DNA of 64,000 bases from Ferrovibrio terrae_B (GTDB lineage: Bacteria; Pseudomonadota; Alphaproteobacteria; Ferrovibrionales; Ferrovibrionaceae). The position numbers and the translations under genes were made by a program. Every line of letters begins with the position of its first letter. Positions within the stretch are counted from its first letter, which is position 1. Shown piece by piece: positions 1-8,722 of the stretch. The notes below the pieces were generated by a model, which saw only the letters and a list, made by a program, of their open reading frames with translations, was not told the DNA's origin and made no database searches. Where the stretch lies: contig NZ_CALRUC010000004.1 in NCBI RefSeq assembly GCF_943371255.1, positions 1 through 64,000 of the forward strand, in the 5' to 3' direction.

Positions 1-1322
1 GGCAGCACATAGGCACAGCCGACTTCGCCCCATTTCTCGTCCGGCACGCCGATCACCGCGCATTCCAGCACGCCGGGGAATTTGTAGATCGCGATCTCGA
101 CTTCGGCCGGATAGACATTCTCGCCGCCGGAAATGAACATGTCCTTGATGCGGTCGACGATATAGTAATAACCATCCGCATCGCGACGGGCGACGTCGCC
201 GGTGCGCAACCAGCCATCGTTGGTGAAAGTGGCCTTGGTGGCCGCCTCGTTGTTCCAGTAGCCGGGCGTGATGCCGGGGCCGCGAATCTGCAGCTCGCCG
301 GCATGCTCGGCGGGCAGGGGCTGGTCGTTATCGTCGACCACGCGCACCTCGGCGAGGAGCTGCGGTTTGCCCACCGAACCGATCTTGGCCTGGGCATGGG
401 CGCGATCCATCAGGAACACGGTGGGCCCGGTCTCGGTCATGCCCATGCCGTTGCACACCAGAACGCCGCGCTTGGCAAACAGTTCGACAAGGCTGGCTGG
501 CAGCGGTGCGCCGCCGCAGCCCCAGCTGCGCACTTTGGTGAAATCGGCTGCGGCGAAATCCTTGTGCAGGCTGATCGCCTGATAGATCGCCGGCACGCCG
601 AAAAAGGCCGTACAATCGCCGGTCTGCAGCGCGGTCATCACCGGATCGATCTCGAATTTCTTCAGCACCTGAATGGTGCCGCCCCACATCAGCAGCGGCA
701 GGGTATGCAGGTTGATGCCGGCGGTATGGAACAGCGGCAGGAAATTCAGCGTCGTGTCGCGTGAGGTCAGGTCGATGGCCTGGCCGATATTGATCGCATT
801 GGCATAAGCCATGCGCGGTGTCTGGATCACCGCCTTGGGCTTGCCGGTGGTCCCGGAGGTATAGAGCATGTACCAGATCCGATCCGGCTCCCATGCCGTG
901 TCGTACTGGCCTGGTGCCGTGGCGGTGACGGCCTGTTCGTAAGCGGCGAAAGACAGCAGCGGCAGGTTCAGTTCTGCGGCCAAGGCCGCATGCTCGGCAT
1001 CGTGGATCAGCAGCTTTGGCGCGGCATCCTGCGCCACCGGGATCAGCTCCGGTGCCGGCTGGCGCCAGTTCAGCGGCACCAGAATGGCGCCCAGCTTGCC
1101 GCAGGCAAACAGAATTTCGAAAAAGCTGGCGCTGTTCAGGCACAGGATGGCAATGCGGTCGCCATGGCCGATGCCCTTGGTCTGTAGCCAGGCGGCAAAG
1201 CGGCAGGCGCGATCATCAAGATCGCGGTAGGTCAGGCGGCGACCGCCCTCACGCTCGATGAAAGCGACCGTGTCTGGGCTCAGTTCGGCGCGGCGGGCGG
1301 CAATGTCGAAAACCATCTGCAT
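1..1322 (-). CDS. AMP-dependent acyl-CoA synthetase (partial, C-terminus off window)
   Basis: Adenylate-forming ligase that would activate a carboxylic acid with ATP and load it onto CoA. The reading frame starts at ATG 1322 (an alternative ATG is at 1316) and stays open to the window edge, giving 440 codons; the last C-terminal part is missing. Visible family motifs are the phosphate loop YTSGTTGKPK near residue 155, the GMTETG adenine-site motif near residue 294 and the RTGD motif near residue 375. It begins 2 bp after the stop of the enoyl-CoA hydratase gene in a leftward TetR-crotonase-ligase operon, so it probably supplies CoA thioesters to that pathway. The substrate (fatty, aromatic or alicyclic acid) cannot be read from the sequence. 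Confidence 0.93.
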   Translation of the reverse strand, partial: MQMVFDIAARRAELSPDTVAFIEREGGRRLTYRDLDDRACRFAAWLQTKGIGHGDRIAILCLNSASFFEILFACGKLGAILVPLNWRQPAPELIPVAQDAAPKLLIHDAEHAALAAELNLPLLSFAAYEQAVTATAPGQYDTAWEPDRIWYMLYTSGTTGKPKAVIQTPRMAYANAINIGQAIDLTSRDTTLNFLPLFHTAGINLHTLPLLMWGGTIQVLKKFEIDPVMTALQTGDCTAFFGVPAIYQAISLHKDFAAADFTKVRSWGCGGAPLPASLVELFAKRGVLVCNGMGMTETGPTVFLMDRAHAQAKIGSVGKPQLLAEVRVVDDNDQPLPAEHAGELQIRGPGITPGYWNNEAATKATFTNDGWLRTGDVARRDADGYYYIVDRIKDMFISGGENVYPAEVEIAIYKFPGVLECAVIGVPDEKWGEVGCAYVL

Positions 1323-1324
1323 GG

Positions 1325-2080
1325 CTAGGCACTCTTTGCCAGGAAGCGCGCCATGCCGGCCTCGGCTTCGGCGCTGTCGATCTGTTCCAGGAACTGCTGT
1401 TGTTCGGCCTGCAGGCCGGCGGCGCAGTCCACTGCCAGCAGGCGCTTGGTGCGGGCGATGCTGCCCGGCTGCTTGCTGCGCAGCTCCATCAGCCAGCCCT
1501 CGATGGTGCTGTCCAGACTGTCGGGCTCGGCCAGCGTGGTGGCAAGGCCGAGTTGCACGGCCTCCACTGCCGTGATGCGGCGGTTCAGCAACTGGATCTC
1601 GCGTGCCTGCTGTGTGCCGATGCGGGCGGGCAGCATCGCGGTCCAGCCGCCATCGGGACTGAAGCCCACCTCGGTGTAATAGGGCTGGATGAAGGCTTGC
1701 GGCGTGATCACCGCCAGGTCGCAGGCGAGCAGGAAGCCCAGTGCACCGCCCGTCAGCGGGCCATGGATGCGGCCGATCACCGGAACGCGCAGGCCGAGCA
1801 GAGCGAGGATGGCGCGGTTGAGGCTGCCGACCAGTCCAGCGGCATAGGTGCGACGCTCGCTACGCGGCACGGCCTGGAAGCCGGCGACATCGCCACCGGT
1901 GCTGAAGCTGCGGCCGGCGGCCTGCAGCACCACGGCACGGATATCGTCGCTGGTGACAATGCGGTCAAGGTCGGCATTCAGGCTGTCGAGCAGCGCCGGC
2001 ACCAGGCTGTTATGCCGCTCGGGGCGGTTCAGCGTCAGCCGCGCCACGCCATCGGCGATATCCAGCAGCGTCGCGGGCAT
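1325..2080 (-). CDS. enoyl-CoA hydratase/isomerase family protein
   Basis: A 251-residue crotonase-fold protein acting on CoA thioesters. The N-terminus carries the usual TLNRPERHNSL stretch, the first oxyanion-hole segment FSTGGDV lies at 59-65 and the second is the GPLTGGALGF segment. The catalytic region reads EVGFSPDGGW. It lacks the usual pair of hydratase glutamates and has an Asp before GG, as in PaaG-like isomerases, so an isomerase or other crotonase activity is as likely as hydration. Its start codon overlaps the stop of the TetR gene (TGATG), indicating translational coupling. Together with the acyl-CoA synthetase it suggests a small CoA-dependent degradation module. Confidence 0.88.
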   Translation of the reverse strand: MPATLLDIADGVARLTLNRPERHNSLVPALLDSLNADLDRIVTSDDIRAVVLQAAGRSFSTGGDVAGFQAVPRSERRTYAAGLVGSLNRAILALLGLRVPVIGRIHGPLTGGALGFLLACDLAVITPQAFIQPYYTEVGFSPDGGWTAMLPARIGTQQAREIQLLNRRITAVEAVQLGLATTLAEPDSLDSTIEGWLMELRSKQPGSIARTKRLLAVDCAAGLQAEQQQFLEQIDSAEAEAGMARFLAKSA

Positions 2081-2715
2081 CAGCGCGGTGCCCTGGCGGC
2101 AATGCCATGCGCCACCATGGCCGAGGCGACATCGATGATAGGGTCAAGCGGTGTCTTCGGATCCCACAACCCGTAACGCTGGCCGAGGAAGACCGAAATG
2201 CCCATCAACATCCAGGCCCGCACTTCTGTCGCCGTGTCATTCTTGCCCGGCGCGATCTCGCCACGCTTTTCGGCGGCGGCCAGCGCGATACGGTAGGATT
2301 TGGCGAAATCGGTGTAATACTGGCGATAGACCTTCTCGTCGACGAACTGCGATTCTTCCACCACCTTGTAGAGGTCGGGGTTGCGCCGCACGAAATCGAG
2401 GAAGGCGCGCAGGCCGAGCCGTTCGGCCTCGATGCGGTCGCGGGCGCCTTCGGTCGCCTCGGTCAGGTGGTGGCGCAACATGCGGCCCATATGCAGGACC
2501 AGTTCGCGCATCACATCTTCCTTGCTGCGGAAGTAGATGTAGAAGGTGCCCTGGGCGACGCCGGCTTCGGCTGTGATCGTGCTGATCGAGGCCTCGGCAA
2601 AGCCGCGCCGGCCGATCTCGCGCTGGGCGGCATCGAGAATCTTGCGGCGGGTCTGTTCGCCACGGCCGGTCTTGGGCAATGGCAGGGCGCGTTTCCTGGC
2701 GTTCATGTGAGCCAT
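2080..2715 (-). CDS. TetR/AcrR family transcriptional regulator
   Basis: A 211-residue one-component repressor. The N-terminal TetR_N domain has its helix-turn-helix at about residues 43-62, including the GTFYIYFRSKEDV signature; the rest is a helical ligand-binding domain. It is the first gene of the leftward catabolic operon and is divergent from the ABC transporter operon. One copy of an 18-bp dyad covers its start codon and a second lies in the transporter leader, which fits autoregulation plus control of uptake. The ligand is plausibly an acyl-CoA made by the neighbouring ligase (inference). The start could also be the ATG at 2706, which would put the dyad in the leader. Confidence 0.93.
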   Translation of the reverse strand: MAHMNARKRALPLPKTGRGEQTRRKILDAAQREIGRRGFAEASISTITAEAGVAQGTFYIYFRSKEDVMRELVLHMGRMLRHHLTEATEGARDRIEAERLGLRAFLDFVRRNPDLYKVVEESQFVDEKVYRQYYTDFAKSYRIALAAAEKRGEIAPGKNDTATEVRAWMLMGISVFLGQRYGLWDPKTPLDPIIDVASAMVAHGIAARAPR

Positions 2716-2730
2716 GAATCTCTTGTCATA
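2713..2730. promoter_or_regulatory. putative TetR operator, copy 1
   Basis: CATGAATCTCTTGTCATA, with ATGA/TCAT half-sites 8 bp apart. It matches copy 2 (2823-2840) at 14 of 18 positions and overlaps the predicted TetR start codon. Reading the repeat and dyad is direct; binding by this TetR is inferred. Confidence 0.6.
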
Positions 2731-2819
2731 TTAACTTTTTGGAACCCTCCGCATGCGTCCCGGCGGGATTCGCCGGAATGCAGCTTGACGGCTCAACGGG
2801 CGGACAGTACAAATCTATG

Positions 2820-2843
2820 AAACATGAATCAACTGTCATGTTT
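2820..2843. promoter_or_regulatory. putative TetR operator, copy 2
   Basis: Perfect inverted repeat AAACATGA-N8-TCATGTTT. Its core CATGAATCAACTGTCATG repeats the sequence found over the tetR start codon. It sits about 140 bp upstream of the transporter binding-protein gene, a sensible position to repress that operon. Confidence 0.62.
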
Positions 2844-2981
2844 GTGGGCCGTCCAGCGGGCGCGGTCTGCCAGCGGCACCGGGACAACCCGGGCCAAGCA
2901 GAGGGAGGAGCCGATGTCGCGCATGTCGCATGCCAATACTCGCGTCTCCGTCGCCATGCCCGCATCGCAAGGGAGAGATAC

Positions 2982-4181
2982 ATGCTGCGCGTGATGAAGA
3001 CGGCCGGACTGGCTGTTGCACTAACCGCCGGTCTGGCGCTGTCGGCGCAGGCCGCCGACCTCAAGGTTGCCCTGATTGCCAGCAAGACCGGTCCGCTCGA
3101 GGCTTATGCCAAGCAGACCGAGACCGGCTTCATGATGGGCCTCGAATACCTGACCAAGGGCACCATGACCTGGCAGGGCCGCAAGATTCAGGTCATCGTC
3201 AAGGATGACCAGTTCAAGCCCGATCTGGCCAAGTCGCTGCTCGAGCAGGCCTATGCCGACGATAATGTCGACATCGCTGTTGGCACCACCGGTTCGGGCG
3301 GCGCGCTGGCGATGCTGCCGGTTGCCGAGGAGCACAAGAAGATCCTGATCGTCGAGCCGGCGGTGGCCGATGCGATCACCGGCGAGAAGTGGAACAAGTA
3401 TATCTTCCGCACCGGCCGCAACTCGACCCAGGACGCCTATGCCGGCGCTGCGGCGATGCCGAAGACCGGTGAAGTGCATCTGGCCACGCTGGCGCAGGAT
3501 TATGCCTTCGGTCGGGATGGCATCAAGGCGATGAAGGACGCGCTGGCGCTGTCGCACCCGAACGTCAAGATTGCCTTCGAGGAATATGCCCCGACGCAGA
3601 CCACCGACTTCACCGCCTCGGCGCAGCGTCTCTTCGATGCGCTGAAGGACAAGCCGGGTAAGAAGATTATCGCCATCGTTTGGGCCGGACCGCATCCGCT
3701 GCCCAAGATCGCCGATCTGAAGCCGGAGCGTTTCGGCATCGAGATCGCACCTGGTGGCAACATCCTGCCGGTGATGAAGCTCTACAAGCCCTATCCGGGC
3801 ATGGAAGGCGCGATCTATTACTACTACGACTTCCCGAAGAACCCGATGAACGATTGGCTGGTTGCCGAGCACAAGAAGCGCAACAACGGCACGCCGCCTG
3901 ACTTCTTCACCGCCGGTGGTTTTGCTGCCGCGTCCGCCATGCTGACCGCCGTGCAGAAGGCGGGGGGCACCAACACCGACAAGCTGATCGCCGCCATGGA
4001 AGGCATGATCTTCGACACCCCGAAGGGCACCATGCTGTTCCGCAAGGAAGACCATCAGGCGCTGCAGCAGATGTATCATTTCAAGGTCAAGAAGGACGGC
4101 AAGGACGACAACGACCTGCTCGATCTCGTCCAGGTGATCCAGGAATCGGCCGTGCCGCTGCCGATCCGCAACAAGCGCTGA
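2982..4181 (+). CDS. branched-chain-type ABC transporter substrate-binding protein
   Basis: Periplasmic receptor of a HAAT-family (Liv-like) importer, 399 residues. The ATG at 2982 follows GGGAGAG at 2971-2977 and opens a Sec signal peptide ending in LSAQA-AD near residue 24; the mature protein begins with the typical strand DLKVALIASKTGPLEAYA. An open frame continues upstream but has no ribosome binding site. It is the first gene of a transporter operon and is separated from the ATPase gene by a strong terminator-like hairpin, which would keep the binding protein in excess. Such receptors also bind aromatic and other carboxylates; the adjacent acyl-CoA ligase favours that over amino acids, but this is inference. 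Confidence 0.92.
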   Translation: MLRVMKTAGLAVALTAGLALSAQAADLKVALIASKTGPLEAYAKQTETGFMMGLEYLTKGTMTWQGRKIQVIVKDDQFKPDLAKSLLEQAYADDNVDIAVGTTGSGGALAMLPVAEEHKKILIVEPAVADAITGEKWNKYIFRTGRNSTQDAYAGAAAMPKTGEVHLATLAQDYAFGRDGIKAMKDALALSHPNVKIAFEEYAPTQTTDFTASAQRLFDALKDKPGKKIIAIVWAGPHPLPKIADLKPERFGIEIAPGGNILPVMKLYKPYPGMEGAIYYYYDFPKNPMNDWLVAEHKKRNNGTPPDFFTAGGFAAASAMLTAVQKAGGTNTDKLIAAMEGMIFDTPKGTMLFRKEDHQALQQMYHFKVKKDGKDDNDLLDLVQVIQESAVPLPIRNKR

Positions 4182-4190
4182 TTACGCCTG

Positions 4191-4223
4191 CCGCCGGGAC
4201 GTCATGTCCCGGCGGTCTTTTTT
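4191..4223 (+). terminator. intra-operon terminator/attenuator hairpin
   Basis: Ten-base perfect stem CCGCCGGGAC (4191-4200) and GTCCCGGCGG (4206-4215) with a 5-nt loop, followed by TCTTTTTTT. It starts 10 nt after the binding-protein stop and ends about 12 nt before the ATPase start. Partial termination here would produce more receptor than membrane complex. Confidence 0.85.
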
Positions 4224-4234
4224 TATCCAGACAG

Positions 4235-5011
4235 ATGTCCGCCACACCCACACTCGAAACCCGCGACCTGACGATCCGCTTCGGCGGCCATGTCGCCGTC
4301 AATGCCGTCAGCTGCGCCTTCCAGCCCGGCACGCTGACCGCCATCGTCGGGCCCAATGGCGCCGGCAAGACCACCTATTTCAACCTGATTTCCGGCCAGC
4401 TGAAATCCACCGCCGGCCAGGTGCTGCTGCGCGGCGAGAATGTCACCGGCCTGACGGCCTCGGCGCGCACCAAGCGCGGCATGGGGCGCGCGTTTCAGCT
4501 CACCAACCTGTTTCCCAACCTGACCGTGATGGAGAATGTGCGGCTTGCCGTGCAGTCGCGTGCCGGTGCCGGTCTGCAGTTGCTGCAGCTGTGGAGCCAT
4601 CGCCGCGACCTGATCGAGAAGGCCGACAGCCTGCTGGAACAGGTTCGCCTGCTCGACAAGCGCAATGCCACCGCGGGCGCGCTGCCGCATGGCGACCAGC
4701 GCAAGCTGGAGGTGGCTTTGCTGCTGGCGCTGGAGCCCGACGTCTTCATGTTCGACGAGCCGACCGCCGGCATGTCGGTCGATGAAGTGCCCACCATTCT
4801 CGACCTGATCCACGGCATCAAGGCGCGTGGTGACAAGACCGTGCTGCTGGTCGAACACAAGATGGATGTGGTGCGTAGCCTTGCAGATCGCATTATTGTT
4901 TTACATAACGGCCAGCTGGTCGCTGACGGCGAGCCGGCCGCAGTGATCGCATCGCCCGTGGTGCAGCAGGCCTATCTCGGCCTGCCGCCAGAAGGGAGTG
5001 CGGCCGCATGA
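4235..5011 (+). CDS. ABC transporter ATP-binding protein (LivG-like)
   Basis: Cytoplasmic ATPase subunit of the HAAT importer, 258 residues. Walker A GPNGAGKTT is at 39-47; the signature loop has the LivG-type variant LPHGDQRKLE in place of LSGGQ; Walker B VFMFDEP is near 169-175 and a switch histidine lies in LLVEHKM. There is a long insert after Walker A, as usual for LivG. The gene overlaps the next ATPase by ATGA. No strong ribosome binding site is visible, as the terminator T-run is immediately upstream. Confidence 0.93.
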   Translation: MSATPTLETRDLTIRFGGHVAVNAVSCAFQPGTLTAIVGPNGAGKTTYFNLISGQLKSTAGQVLLRGENVTGLTASARTKRGMGRAFQLTNLFPNLTVMENVRLAVQSRAGAGLQLLQLWSHRRDLIEKADSLLEQVRLLDKRNATAGALPHGDQRKLEVALLLALEPDVFMFDEPTAGMSVDEVPTILDLIHGIKARGDKTVLLVEHKMDVVRSLADRIIVLHNGQLVADGEPAAVIASPVVQQAYLGLPPEGSAAA

Positions 5012-5730
5012 GCGACATGCTGAAGCTGCAGGGCGTGCACACCCATATCGGCCAGTATCACATCCTGCATGGCGTCGACCTCGTCGTGCCGCGCGGCCAA
5101 CTCACCATGCTGCTGGGCCGCAACGGTGCGGGCAAGACCACCACCTTGCGCACCATCATGGGCCTGTGGCAGGCAAGCCAGGGCAGCGTCACCTTCGATG
5201 GCCGCGACATCACGAAAACCCCCACGCCCGAGATCGCCCAGGCCGGCATCGCCTACGTGCCCGAGAATATGGGCATCTTCGCCGACCTCACGGTGCGCGA
5301 GAACATGATCCTGGCCGCCCGCGGCGGCGAGATTGATGCGGCGCGGCTGAAATGGATTTTCGGCCTGTTCCCGGCGCTGGAGAAATTCTGGTCGCTGGCT
5401 GCCGGCGTGCTGTCGGGCGGCCAGAAGCAGATGCTGGCGATCGCGCGCGCTATCGTCGAGCCGCGCGACCTGCTGCTGATTGACGAGCCGACCAAGGGCC
5501 TGGCACCGGCCATCATCATGAACATGGTGCAGGCCTTCAGGGAACTGAAAGCCACCGGCGCCACCATCCTGCTGGTCGAACAGAATTTCCTCGCCGCCAA
5601 GCTGCTCGGCGATCATGTCGCGGTGATGGACGATGGCCGCATTGTCCATACCGGTGCCATGGCCGAACTGGCCGCAGACGCGACGCTGCAGCAGAAACTG
5701 CTGGGCCTGAGCATGGAGGCGCATCAATGA
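5008..5730 (+). CDS. ABC transporter ATP-binding protein (LivF-like)
   Basis: Second ATPase of the heterodimeric importer, 240 residues. Walker A GRNGAGKTT is at 37-45, the signature LSGGQKQ near 134-140 and Walker B LLLIDEPTKG near 155. Its start overlaps the stop of the LivG-like gene, and its stop overlaps the LivH-like permease start (ATGA at both joints), so the subunits are translationally coupled in stoichiometric order. Confidence 0.94.
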   Translation: MSDMLKLQGVHTHIGQYHILHGVDLVVPRGQLTMLLGRNGAGKTTTLRTIMGLWQASQGSVTFDGRDITKTPTPEIAQAGIAYVPENMGIFADLTVRENMILAARGGEIDAARLKWIFGLFPALEKFWSLAAGVLSGGQKQMLAIARAIVEPRDLLLIDEPTKGLAPAIIMNMVQAFRELKATGATILLVEQNFLAAKLLGDHVAVMDDGRIVHTGAMAELAADATLQQKLLGLSMEAHQ

Positions 5731-6743
5731 CTGCTGCTGCTGATACTCCGCCGGCCATGTTGCCCAAGGTGAAGGTCGATTACCTGCCGATGCTGCTGGT
5801 GCCGCTGCTGATGCTGGTGGCGCTGCCCTTCGTCGGCAGCGTGTCGACCTGGGTGACGCTCACCGTGGCAGCCCTCGCCATGGGCATGATGATCTTCCTG
5901 ATGGCCTCGGGACTGACTCTCGTTTTCGGCCTGATGGACGTGCTGAATTTCGGCCATGGCGTGTTCATCTCCTTCGGCGCCTATATGAGCCTGGTGGCGC
6001 TGGGCCCGCTGGCCGGCTGGGTGGAATCCGACAACCTGCTGCTCAATATCGGCGTGCTGCTGGCCTGTATCCTGGTTGCCATGGTGGTCACCGGCGGCCT
6101 GGGCTATGCCTTCGAGCGTATCGTCATCCGCCCGGTCTATGGCCAGCATCTCAAGCAGATCCTGATCACCATGGGCGGCATGATCGTCGCCGAACAGATG
6201 ATCCATGTGATCTGGGGCGCCAGCCCGATCCCGTTGCGACTGCCGGAAGGCCTGCGCGGCGCCATCGTGATCGGCGACGCGGCGATGGAGAAATACCGTG
6301 TCATTGCCGTGGTGCTCGGCCTTGTCGTGTTCGGTGCCATGTATCTGATCCTCAACCGCACCAAGATCGGGCTGCTGATCCGCGCCGGGGTCGAGAATGC
6401 CGAGATGGTCGAGGCGCTGGGCTACAAGATCCGCCGGCTGTTCGTCGGTGTCTTCATCGCCGGCTCGGCGCTCGCCGGTCTGGGCGGCGTGCTCTGGGCC
6501 TTCTACCGCCAGACGCTGACGGCGGGCATGGGCATGGAAGTGAACGTGCTGATCTTCATCGTCATCATCATCGGCGGGCTGGGTTCGGTCGGCGGCTGCT
6601 TCATCGGTGCGCTGCTGGTGGCACTGGTCGCCAACTACACCGGCTTCCTGGCGCCGAAACTGGCACTGGGCAGCAGCATCCTGCTGATGGTGGTGATCCT
6701 GCTGTGGCGACCGCAGGGCCTCTATCCCGTGGCCAAGCGGTGA
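5727..6743 (+). CDS. branched-chain-type ABC transporter permease (LivH-like)
   Basis: Integral membrane subunit, 338 residues with roughly eight hydrophobic segments. The conserved permease stretch LTLVFGLMDVLNFGHGVFISFGAY (given here by its ends) lies near residues 60-85, and the ATPase-coupling loop around EALGYKIRRLFVGVF near residue 235. It overlaps the LivF-like gene by 4 nt and is followed 13 nt later by the partner permease. Confidence 0.93.
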   Translation: MTAAADTPPAMLPKVKVDYLPMLLVPLLMLVALPFVGSVSTWVTLTVAALAMGMMIFLMASGLTLVFGLMDVLNFGHGVFISFGAYMSLVALGPLAGWVESDNLLLNIGVLLACILVAMVVTGGLGYAFERIVIRPVYGQHLKQILITMGGMIVAEQMIHVIWGASPIPLRLPEGLRGAIVIGDAAMEKYRVIAVVLGLVVFGAMYLILNRTKIGLLIRAGVENAEMVEALGYKIRRLFVGVFIAGSALAGLGGVLWAFYRQTLTAGMGMEVNVLIFIVIIIGGLGSVGGCFIGALLVALVANYTGFLAPKLALGSSILLMVVILLWRPQGLYPVAKR

Positions 6744-6756
6744 GGGGAGAGGTGTG

Positions 6757-7839
6757 ATGCTGCCCAACAATCCGATCCACAGCCTGCTGTCCGGCGACTA
6801 TCCGCGCTCGCGCGTGCTGGGCGCACTGCTGTTCGTCGTGCTGATCTGCCTGGCCTTCGCGCCTTTCCTGTTCCCGGGCAGCCAACCGCTCAATGTCGCC
6901 GCCAAGATCTGCGTCTTCGTCATCCTGGTGGCGAGCTACGACCTGCTGCTCGGCTATACCGGCATCGTGTCGTTTGCCCATACGATGTTTTATGGCATCG
7001 GCGGCTATGGCGTGGCGATCGCCATGTACAATTTCAGCCCGAGCTGGAGCGCGCTCGGCATCGGCGTGGTCGTCGCCCTGGTGCTCGCCATCCTGCTGGC
7101 CCTGCTGATCGGCCTGTTCAGCCTGCGGGTGCGGGCGATCTTCTTTGCCATGATCACGCTGGCGGTGGCCTCTGCCTTCGCCATCCTGGCCTCGCAGCTC
7201 AACGAGATCACGGGCGGCGAGGATGGTCGCAGCTACCGGATTCCGGAAATGCTGCGACCGGCCTTCCGCCTGTTCGACGAACCGGTCATGGGCGTGATGA
7301 TCAATGGCCGCATCCTGTCCTACTACCTGATCTTCCTCTCGGCGCTCATCCTGTTCCTGCTGGCCCTGCGCGTGGTCAATTCGCCGTTTGGTCGCGTGCT
7401 GCAGGCGATCCGCGAAAACGACTTCCGCGCCGAGGCGCTGGGCTATCGCGTCGTGGTCTACCGCTCGATCGCCAACTGCCTGTCGGCCGGCATGGCCACG
7501 CTGGCCGGCGTGCTGATGGCACTGTGGCTGCGCTACACCGGCCCGGACACCACGCTCAGCTTCGCCATCATGATCGACATCCTGCTCATGGTGGTGATCG
7601 GCGGCATGGGCACGCTGTATGGCGCCGTGCTGGGCGCCACCATCTTCATTCTGGCGCAGAATTATCTGCAGGTGCTGATGGGCCAGTTCAGCGGCATGCT
7701 GGAAGCCGCCGGCATTCCCCTGCTGCCCGGCCTGTTCCATGCCGATCGCTGGCTGCTCTGGCTTGGCATCCTGTTCGTGCTCAGCGTCTATTTCTTCCCG
7801 GTCGGCATTGTCGGCAAGCTGCGGCAGATGCGCTCATGA
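6757..7839 (+). CDS. branched-chain-type ABC transporter permease (LivM-like)
   Basis: Second membrane subunit, about 360 residues, highly hydrophobic. The LivM hallmarks are the DLLLGYTGIVSFAHTMFYGIG region near residue 65 and the coupling segment IRENDFRAEALGYRV near residue 220. ATG 6757 follows GGGGAGAGG; a GTG directly before it at 6754 is an alternative. Its stop overlaps the alpha/beta hydrolase start by ATGA, making the hydrolase part of the transporter operon. Confidence 0.93.
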   Translation: MLPNNPIHSLLSGDYPRSRVLGALLFVVLICLAFAPFLFPGSQPLNVAAKICVFVILVASYDLLLGYTGIVSFAHTMFYGIGGYGVAIAMYNFSPSWSALGIGVVVALVLAILLALLIGLFSLRVRAIFFAMITLAVASAFAILASQLNEITGGEDGRSYRIPEMLRPAFRLFDEPVMGVMINGRILSYYLIFLSALILFLLALRVVNSPFGRVLQAIRENDFRAEALGYRVVVYRSIANCLSAGMATLAGVLMALWLRYTGPDTTLSFAIMIDILLMVVIGGMGTLYGAVLGATIFILAQNYLQVLMGQFSGMLEAAGIPLLPGLFHADRWLLWLGILFVLSVYFFPVGIVGKLRQMRS

Positions 7840-8681
7840 GCGCCCCGGTTTCGCGCTATCTCACACTCGCCGGCCGCAGTGTCCATCTGCTCGACTGGGG
7901 CAGGGCCGATGCCCCCGCCGTGATCCTGTGGCATGGCTTTGCCCGTACCGCCCATGATTTCGACGATCTGGCGGCGGCGCTGGCGCCGCATTACCGCCTG
8001 CTGGCGGTTGATACCATCGGCCGCGGCTTCAGCGAATGGAGCCCGCAGCCGGATGCGGAATACACCGTGCCCTTCTATGCGCGGCAGGCCGTCGAACTGT
8101 TCGACCATTTCAAACTGACCACCGCCCGCTGGGTCGGCACCTCGATGGGCGGCCTGATCGGCATGGCGGTGGCGGGCACGGTGCTGAAGGACCGCATCAG
8201 CCATCTGGTGCTCAACGATGTCGGGCCGGCGATTGCACCCGGCGCGGTCAGCCGCATCCTCACCTATGCCGGCACGCCGCCGGCCTTTGCCACGCTGCCC
8301 GAGCTGGAACAGTATTTCCGCACCATCTATGCGCCCTTCGGTATTGCCACCGATGCCGGCTGGCAGAAGCTGGCCGAAACCTCGGCCCGCCGGCTGCCCG
8401 ATGGCCGCCTGACCCCGCATTACGACCCGCAGATCGCCGCCGTGCTGGGCCGCCAGGCCGCCACCGTCACCGGCGATGCCTGGCCGCTGTATGACCAGAT
8501 CACGACGAAAACCCTGCTGCTGCGTGGCGCGGTGTCCGACCTGCTCAGCGATGAAACCGCCGCCGAGATGACCCGGCGCGGCCCGAAAGCCCGCCGGATC
8601 GACATGCCGGGTATCGGTCATGCCCCGGCGCTGGATACGGTGGAACAGATCGCCCTGATCGCGGCGTTTTTGGCCGAGTAG
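7836..8681 (+). CDS. alpha/beta hydrolase
   Basis: A 281-residue hydrolase fold protein. The nucleophile elbow GTSMGG places Ser at about 103, the oxyanion HGF motif is near residue 33, and the catalytic His lies in GIGHAP near residue 262. It is translationally coupled (ATGA) to the upstream permease, so it probably acts on the imported compound or an ester/thioester of it. The open frame extends far upstream inside the permease gene, but the ATG at 7836 gives the family-typical N-terminus. The substrate is unknown. Confidence 0.88.
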   Translation: MSAPVSRYLTLAGRSVHLLDWGRADAPAVILWHGFARTAHDFDDLAAALAPHYRLLAVDTIGRGFSEWSPQPDAEYTVPFYARQAVELFDHFKLTTARWVGTSMGGLIGMAVAGTVLKDRISHLVLNDVGPAIAPGAVSRILTYAGTPPAFATLPELEQYFRTIYAPFGIATDAGWQKLAETSARRLPDGRLTPHYDPQIAAVLGRQAATVTGDAWPLYDQITTKTLLLRGAVSDLLSDETAAEMTRRGPKARRIDMPGIGHAPALDTVEQIALIAAFLAE

Positions 8682-8722
8682 GGGGCATTGGCCGGAACCC
8701 GGCCCCGCCCTATACTGGGGAT

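Noticed and set aside
2739..2981. Upstream extension of the transporter binding-protein frame to 2739
   Set aside because: It would place 81 residues before a clear signal peptide and cover the operator; the ATG at 2982 has a proper ribosome binding site.
5724..7740. Long minus-strand open frames (348 and 379 codons) opposite the Liv-type permeases
   Set aside because: They are His/Gln/Asp-rich antisense shadows of hydrophobic, GC-rich coding sequence, with no ribosome binding site and no family resemblance.
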